Source: Pithys albifrons albifrons (Eukaryota > Chordata > Aves > Passeriformes > Thamnophilidae). Taken from it: 64,000 nt of DNA. This document shows, piece by piece, positions 59,501-64,000 of the stretch. Under the pieces are notes generated by a model. The model saw nothing but the letters and a program-made list of their open reading frames with translations, was not told the origin of the DNA and made no database searches. The stretch lies in NCBI RefSeq assembly GCF_047495875.1, contig NC_092485.1, positions 5,962,890-6,026,889 on the forward strand, given 5' to 3'. Each line of letters opens with the position of its first letter. Within the stretch, counting starts at the first letter, position 1. The position numbers were made by a program, and so were the translations under genes.

Positions 59501-62054
59501 AAGCCCTGTGGCATTGGACCTTTTCATGGCCACCACCTTAGGGAATAGCAGCAGGGATGGGAGCTGGACCACACATGTGCTGTGCTGCTCCTCTTTAACC
59601 TGGGGGCAGTTTCAGCAGTCCTGAGAGGTGTTTCTGTCACTCATCCTCTGATACCAGTTCTGTCCCTTTGTAGTGTCTCATCCTGTGGCTTTCAAAGGCT
59701 ATTAAGACCTTCACATTGGGTTGTCAAGGGAACAACCTTTAGACCCATACTCTAAAGATGTGTGACTCAGGCTCTCTTTCAGGGCACTGTTTTAACAGTA
59801 AGGGATGGCACTGAACTGCAGCCTGGCTCTTGAAGTGTTAGAGGAACAGGCAGTGCAGACCATGAGAGGGGACAGTGATGCCCTGGAAGAACTCCCAACA
59901 TGTGGGACTGAGTGTGAGCAGGTCCTGCCCACCCTCCCCTGGGCACGGGGACAGCAGTGGCAGGGGGGTTTCACTGGTCATTGCAAAGCAGCCCCATAGT
60001 GACTATTCATCTCTTCATGCCTGTGATTGCAGCACTGACTTCAAAAGATTTGCCACACACTGAGGACACAAGTCAAGTAACTCCTTTGGGCAATAGCCCA
60101 GCACCCAGGTAAGACCTAGAAAGAGTCTCTAAGCTTGAACACACACAAAACATGGGGCAGGCAGTCCCTGGGTACTCTGACTCCTGCCTACAGAGGGATT
60201 AGCTATGACAGGATCCTTGCCAAAGCTGATCTCTCCTCCTCCTGTTCCTGCCTGGAGCATAATTCCAAAGGAAGAGGCAGACTGGTAAAATCAAATCACA
60301 ACTTTCTGCAGTGCAGGTGCCTCTCTAATTCCTTATCCTTCTCTCTTTGGACTCTGCTCTTCACAGCAACAGAGCCTCCAGATTCTGGCCCTAAGCCCTG
60401 ACTTTGCTCACTCCTGTCTGTGAATATTTAGCAATGAGACAGTCCTTGGCTATTTAATCCATTTACCAGGCTGTTAAATGTAAAGGATTTTTACCCTTTG
60501 GACATCTGCTGTCATCAACACTACAGCAGCACCTAAGAGCCCAATCATTCCTCAGCTCCAGTGCACCAGGTGCTGCAAAACATGGGAGAAAAGGCAGTTC
60601 CTGCTCCCAAGAGCCTGGGATTGTGCTTGGAGCTTTGAACAGTGGCTTGTTTCTAAAGCCTGGAGAACAGTTTAGGGAAAGCTCGGAAGGCAGAGCAAGG
60701 TAGAAAGATCCAGACTGCATTGTTGCAAGAGAACCAGACCCTCCTTCCAAGTGCATAGAACCAATCACATGAAACCTATTCCTGTCCCTTTTGGTCACTC
60801 TTGGGTACTGGCCTGTTGCACCATCCAGCACTGGTAACTCCTTTGCTCTCCTGGTTGCAGCTCAAATGTGAACACCTTCATCCTGCTGTCTGTGGTCCTG
60901 AGCATCCTGCTCATCCTGGCTCTCATCACCTTGGTGACACTGTGTGTCAAGCTGCACAAGGTCCTGGGGAGAACAGGTATGTGGAGTTGGGGGATGCCTC
61001 GTGTTCTGCTCTGGCCCAAACAGGCTCTTCTCTGCCCTTGCTTTCCCACTGCAGGTGAGCTCATTCCCTCTTGGGATGGCTCTTTGCTGCCATCTCCCTT
61101 CACAATAAGTGAACCCAAGTTCCTCCAGACCCTTCACAAGAACCTGAAAACGTGTTAGGGGAGAACTAAAGTGGGGCCAAGGTGTTCCCCAGGCTCAGAG
61201 CAGAGGGGTCCCACTGGCACATCCAATGCTCCTGTCACTGGGCAATCCCATGGCCTTCCCCAAATCTCCTGAAGCACAGCTAAAGCCCAGGCTTTTCATG
61301 GACTTCTCTACTTCTAAAACCTCTGATTTTGGCTTATTCCAAAGGGAACCAAGAAGTGGATGACACCTATGACAACTCAGAGGGCACAGCACAGGTAAGG
61401 AAACGGAATGATTTCCCATGTGGCAACCAATCCCTGAACAATCCTCTGTGAGGAGCGTTTGGACCCACCTGACGAGGACCTTGGAGCTCACTTTGGTTGT
61501 GAGCAGGAGGGAAATGGTAATTATTGTCCCCAGAGAGAAGGATGTTCCTTGCTGGAGAGAGAGAGGGGTAATTAAGGTAGGGAAGCTCCAACAGGAAAAA
61601 AACCAGCAGCCCAAATTGTAGTAACTCCTGAGAAATTACTCAAGGACCAGTAACCAAGGTCAGACCACAAGGCTGCCACCTGTAACCAAGAGAGGTGATG
61701 AAGAAAAGAGTTTTCTGCTCTTTCACCTCTGTCATGGTGAATTTTTACATGGCTTATCCTTTCCTTCTGGGAAAATTTGGTCTTCTGGTGCCAGCCGTGA
61801 CCTGCCACTGAAACATGCTAAGGAGTGTTTTCCCTTTCTTTCCATAGCCTGGCAGCACTGGAAGAAGAGAAAGTCCCAAGAATGACATCAAAGGCCTCAA
61901 ACACATTAACCTGGACTCGCAATCCAGGCCCAGCCCTGAGGATCCTCTGTACTGCAACATTGAACCCAGCCAGGCTCACAGGGACCCCCAAGGCGAAAAT
62001 GTGGAATACGCCGTCATTGCCTTCAGCCAGTTCCCCAGGAGTGACTCAGGATGA
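56524..62054 (+). CDS. CD300/CMRF35-like (pIgR-like) inhibitory receptor with three Ig V domains, eight exons
   Basis: The coding sequence joins 56524-56569, 57440-57760, 58101-58409, 59060-59389, 60033-60108, 60861-60976, 61345-61394 and 61848-62054. This is 1,455 nt, or 484 residues plus stop. Residues 1 to about 19 are a signal peptide. Residues about 20-122, 123-225 and 226-335 are three V-type Ig domains, each with the Cys...Trp-Cys...Cys...Asp-Ser-Gly-x-Tyr-Tyr/Trp-Cys pattern of the CD300/pIgR/TREM group. Residues 336-366 form a stalk and about 367-390 an uncharged transmembrane helix. The tail runs from 391 to 484. Tyr470 sits in V-E-Y-A-V-I, which fits the ITIM consensus; Tyr408 and Tyr451 sit in Tyr-x-Asn. 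CD300-family receptors with ITIMs recruit SHP phosphatases in myeloid cells; that role here is inferred. No charged residue in the membrane helix argues against pairing with DAP12 or FcR-gamma. A secretory-component receptor (pIgR) is less likely because pIgR has more domains and a longer tail. The orthologue name is not certain, so no symbol is given. Confidence 0.86.
56570..57439 (+). other. Intron 1 of the CD300-like gene
   Basis: The 870-bp intron is GC-rich and unique. I see no additional Ig-like exon or recognised repeat in it. Long open frames on both strands lack family similarity. Confidence 0.75.
57440..57760 (+). CDS. Exon 2: Ig V domain 1
   Basis: The exon is 321 nt, phase 1-1, with a TTACAG acceptor and a GTGAGT donor. 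It encodes residues 16-122. Canonical cysteines are Cys38 and Cys103, and the extra CD300/pIgR-type pair is Cys52 (in Ala-Trp-Cys) and Cys59. The F-strand motif is Glu-Asp-Ser-Gly-Ile-Tyr-Tyr-Cys. There is no N-glycosylation sequon. This membrane-distal domain is the most divergent of the three, ending its F strand in Tyr-Tyr-Cys rather than Tyr-Trp-Cys. Confidence 0.88.
58101..58409 (+). CDS. Exon 3: Ig V domain 2
   Basis: The exon is 309 nt, phase 1-1, with an ATTTCAG acceptor and a GTGAGT donor. It encodes residues 123-225. Cys136 and Cys205 are the canonical pair; Cys148 (Arg-Trp-Cys) and Cys156 match the extra pair. Cys138, in Cys-Pro-Cys, is a fifth, unpaired cysteine. The F strand reads Gln-Asp-Ser-Gly-Val-Tyr-Trp-Cys. 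The exon end and donor are duplicated just downstream. Confidence 0.87.
58396..58501 (+). repeat. Two copies of a 53-bp direct repeat spanning the exon 3 donor
   Basis: Units of 53 bp start at 58396 and 58449. Each begins with CTCAGTGTCCAAGAG, the last bases of exon 3, and carries a second degenerate copy 32 bp further in. The first copy carries the real GTGAGT donor, the copy at 58449 has lost it (GAGAGAG), and the copy at 58481 keeps AAGAGTGAGC and could act as an alternative donor. Using that donor would add 85 nt and change frame. Confidence 0.8.
59060..59389 (+). CDS. Exon 4: Ig V domain 3
   Basis: The exon is 330 nt, phase 1-1, with a TTTGCAG acceptor and a GTATGT donor. It encodes residues 226-335. 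Cysteines 242, 257, 265 and 325 match the canonical and extra pairs. Asn278-His-Ser is the only clear N-glycosylation sequon in the ectodomain. The stretch before the last cysteine is nearly identical to that of domain 2 (Leu-Gln-Ala-Gln-Asp-Ser-Gly-Val-Tyr-Trp-Cys), suggesting domains 2 and 3 arose by exon duplication. Confidence 0.88.
60033..60108 (+). CDS. Exon 5: membrane-proximal stalk
   Basis: The exon is 76 nt, entering in phase 1 and leaving in phase 2, with a GATTGCAG acceptor and a GTAAGA donor. It encodes about 25 residues rich in Thr, Ser, Pro and Asp, a typical flexible and possibly O-glycosylated stalk. It was called because it links the phases of exons 4 and 6 exactly. Because of the phase change, skipping it would shift the frame. 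Confidence 0.78.
60109..60860 (+). other. Intron 5 of the CD300-like gene
   Basis: This 752-bp intron separates the stalk and membrane exons. I see no recognised repeat and no extra exon that would fit both flanking phases. Confidence 0.7.
60861..60976 (+). CDS. Exon 6: transmembrane segment
   Basis: The exon is 116 nt, phase 2 in and phase 1 out, with a GTTGCAG acceptor and a GTATGT donor. It encodes residues 361-399. A run of about 24 hydrophobic residues (367-390) lacks Lys, Arg, Asp and Glu. It is followed by basic residues (Lys391, His393, Lys394) that mark the cytoplasmic side. Cys389 at the inner boundary is a possible palmitoylation site. Confidence 0.87.
61345..61394 (+). CDS. Exon 7: cytoplasmic tail, first tyrosine motif
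   Basis: This 50-nt exon has a TCCAAAG acceptor and a GTAAGG donor, entering in phase 1 and leaving in phase 0. It encodes residues 400-416, including Asp-Asp-Thr-Tyr408-Asp-Asn-Ser-Glu. Acidic residues before the tyrosine and Asn at +2 fit a kinase substrate and a GRB2-type SH2 ligand. The function is inferred. Confidence 0.78.
61395..61847 (+). other. Intron 7 of the CD300-like gene
   Basis: The 453-bp intron lies between the two tail exons. An open frame (61418-61621) continues past the exon 7 side but has no family similarity. Introns 2, 3, 4 and 6 (57761-58100, 58410-59059, 59390-60032, 60977-61344) were read in the same way and hold nothing except the duplicated donor in intron 3. Confidence 0.65.
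61848..62054 (+). CDS. Exon 8: cytoplasmic tail with ITIM, stop codon
   Basis: The exon has a CCATAG acceptor, enters in phase 0 and encodes residues 417-484 before TGA at 62052-62054. Tyr451 lies in Pro-Leu-Tyr-Cys-Asn-Ile (Tyr-x-Asn, with Ile at +3 but Pro at -2). Tyr470 lies in Val-Glu-Tyr-Ala-Val-Ile, a full match to the ITIM pattern. The 19 residues separating the two tyrosines are similar to spacings in paired ITIM/ITSM tails. Confidence 0.85.
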   Translation, partial: PGSTGRRESPKNDIKGLKHINLDSQSRPSPEDPLYCNIEPSQAHRDPQGENVEYAVIAFSQFPRSDSG

Positions 62055-62335
62055 AACACAGAATTCCCAAACAACCCGGAAATGGGAGAAAAGAACTGGA
62101 GTACAAAGTGGGAATGAGGAGTAGGAGGTGTGAGGATGGACACTGGGGGAGGAGCTGAGTTTTGCTGCCATGTGTGTGTTGCCTGTGCATTTTCAGCCCT
62201 CTCTCCTGTTAGGGGCCAGTAGAGGTTTTGCCACACTCGTGGCAGATTGTCTCAGAGGTGTGGGCTTATTCCCAGGATACCTTGTACATCTGCTTTTCCA
62301 GTTCCATTAAAATGCAGACTCTTGGAGAGGCAGGT
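62055..62335 (+). other. Probable 3' UTR with ATTAAA poly(A) signal
   Basis: After the TGA, the first plausible poly(A) signal is ATTAAA at 62306-62311. It is followed within about 20 nt by a G/T-rich stretch (around 62327-62341) that could act as the downstream element. This gives a 3' UTR of roughly 275 nt. No AATAAA is nearer. Confidence 0.5.
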
Positions 62336-63640
62336 GTGGAGGACTGAGCTTTTGAAAAAGAGGAGTGTTTGTCAGGCCATGGCTGGGTTTGGGGTTCCAG
62401 CTCTGCCTTGGTACAAACTCTGCCCCACTCCTGAGGATTCAGCTCCTGTGGGCAAACAAACTCATTCCAGTGCTGTAGGAATCAAACCTGAGCCCTGTTG
62501 TTGTGCCTGGGTTCATGTCCCATGGAATGGGTTGGGGATGTGGGTGCTGGATTTTAATAAGCAGAACCAACATCTGCACTTCCCTCTCTCTGATGCAAAC
62601 ACTTCAAATGTCACATTTGCTGTCTGTATTTAAATGAGTTTACTGGGGCTCAGCTCCATTTCTGCAAAAGAGCAGAAGCTCTGGCAGCTGATTTCCCTGC
62701 CCCAAGCTTTGCAGACAGGCCAGAGACCAAGGGGGCCTGGACCACCCCTCATTCCCAGGCCAGTCACATCCAACAGGCTTCTCTTGCCAGGGCTGCAGCA
62801 GGGAGGCTGATGAAATTTTTGAGATTTTTCAGAGTTGATGTGAGAGAAAGAAAGAGAAAATGGCTCTGGAAATGGTTCATTCAGCCCAAGATTCCCCTAA
62901 CAATTTGCTCTTCAAGCAGCTACACTGGGTCAAGCTGTGGAAGAGTAATAGTAGAAAACAATGGAGTGGAAGAGAGGCATTTTCAAGGAGATTCTCAAAG
63001 AGAATCCAGATTTATGCTCACTGGAGCAAGAACAAAAACTGCAATCAGTCATCTCACAGAGAATTTCTGGTCCCTCTGAGGTACCATTTTCTTAACCACT
63101 AACTCGAGGAGAGAAGAAGAGGCACATTTAAGACTGGACAGACCTGCAGGTTTATCAGCACACCAGTTAAGAAATCAGGGTCTATTCATACTTGCACAGA
63201 AGATCTCCAAGTAAATAAATAAATAAATAAATTTAAACCAGCAACCCACGCCCAGCCTCCCAGTCTGCTGATGCTCTGGGCAGTCCCTGAGTGCTCTGGG
63301 CAGCACTGTGGCACTGGGTGGCTGAGAATCAGTGCCCCCAGCCCCTGATCCTGTGCCCTTTCTGCCAGGCACAGAACACAGCTGGCTGTTGGGCTCATTT
63401 AAAGCACCCCACAGCCTCACCCAGAGCAGGGCCCCTGCCCTCCTGTCTGTGGTTAGTTGTCAAACAGGAATGTTTCATGTGCAGGCTCTTCTACAGCTTC
63501 TTTCTCCTGAAAACCCACAAGATGATGTCCTTGCCCTCCTGCCACCCCTGGGCTGCTGACAGAGTTACCTGCAGATCTCCACGAGAACAACCCTTTCACT
63601 TGGCACTTCCCAGAAATTCCCCCTATGCAGAGCTCCTGTA
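62336..63640. other. Unique downstream flank, no gene seen
   Basis: An (AAAT)n microsatellite of about six copies lies at 63209-63233. Small frames have no recognisable domain and no further Ig exon was seen. Confidence 0.5.
63209..63233. repeat. AAAT tetranucleotide microsatellite
   Basis: Consecutive AAAT/AATA units, e.g. AAGTAAATAAATAAATAAAT. Confidence 0.9.
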
Positions 63641-63641
63641 A

Positions 63642-63935
63642 GTCATTTGCAAGGGCATGGAGTGAGAGGACAAGGGGAATGGCTTCCCACTGCCAGAGGG
63701 CAGGGTTAGGTGGGACACTGGGAAGAAATCCTTTCCTGGGAGGGTGGGCAGGCCCTGGCACAGGTGCCCAGAGCAGCTGTGGCTGCCCCATCCCTGGCAG
63801 TGTGCAAGGCCAGGTTGGACGGGGTTTGGAGCAACCTGGGCTGGTGGAAGGTGGCCCTGCCCATGGCAGGGGGGATACTGGGTGAGCTTTGAGGTCCCTT
63901 CCAACCGACCCATGCTGGCATTCCCTGGTTCTGTG
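63642..63935 (+). mobile_element. CR1 LINE 3' fragment
   Basis: From TTTGCAAGGGCATGGAGTGA through GGTGGGCAGGCCCTGGCACA and GGAGCAACCTGGGCTGGTGG to CATTCCCTGGTTCTGTG. Confidence 0.94.
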
Positions 63936-64000
63936 AAGTCCTGCTCCCCTGGGAGCTGAGCTAAGCGGGATGTGCCAGCCCACGCCTTCAGGCCATCACA

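Noticed and set aside
56524..62054. Naming the gene as the polymeric immunoglobulin receptor itself
   Set aside because: Only three V domains, a short ITIM tail and no long linker or transcytosis-type tail. The CD300-like label fits better.
1..64000. CRISPR arrays, bacterial operons, rRNA or tRNA genes
   Set aside because: No regularly spaced repeats with unique spacers, no ribosomal RNA words and no cloverleaf with A/B boxes were recognised. The tandem arrays have no spacers.

Overview
This window looks like nuclear DNA from a bird, probably a passerine or other neoavian. The reasons are at least fifteen truncated CR1 LINE fragments in both orientations, several ending in the typical ATGATTCTGTG-type tail, a GC-rich background, short introns and many GC-rich minisatellites. 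The species and chromosome cannot be fixed from sequence alone.

Region 1 (about 1-56,400) contains no protein-coding exon I can defend. Long open frames here are either side effects of tandem arrays or chance GC-rich frames. The region is a mosaic of: (a) 3'-terminal CR1 fragments; (b) minisatellites with 5-, 9-, 18-, 25-, 27-, 30- and 44-bp units; (c) CpG-rich stretches near 12.9-14.4 kb and 54.3-54.6 kb; (d) several old repeat fragments, four of which resemble interspersed repeats familiar from turtles and crocodilians; and (e) AT-rich islands rich in homeodomain, POU, PBX and FOX-like words that look like conserved noncoding (enhancer-like) elements. Together these suggest a gene desert or long intron acting as a regulatory landscape, but conservation must be tested by alignment.

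Region 2 (56,524-62,054, + strand) holds one complete eight-exon gene. I can read every exon with consensus GT-AG borders and consistent phases. It encodes a 484-residue type I membrane protein of the CD300/CMRF35-like/polymeric-Ig-receptor-like family. The parts in order are a signal peptide, three V-type Ig domains (one per phase 1-1 exon), a short stalk, an uncharged transmembrane helix, and a cytoplasmic tail with one good ITIM (Tyr470) and two Tyr-x-Asn motifs (Tyr408, Tyr451). This is the architecture of an inhibitory leukocyte receptor. A PU.1-type ETS site lies about 105 bp upstream of the start codon, and an ATTAAA signal lies about 250 bp after the stop. The end of Ig exon 3 and its splice donor are duplicated in the following intron, which could generate a truncated two-domain isoform.

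Region 3 (62,055-64,000) holds the 3' UTR, a short AAAT microsatellite and one more plus-strand CR1 fragment.
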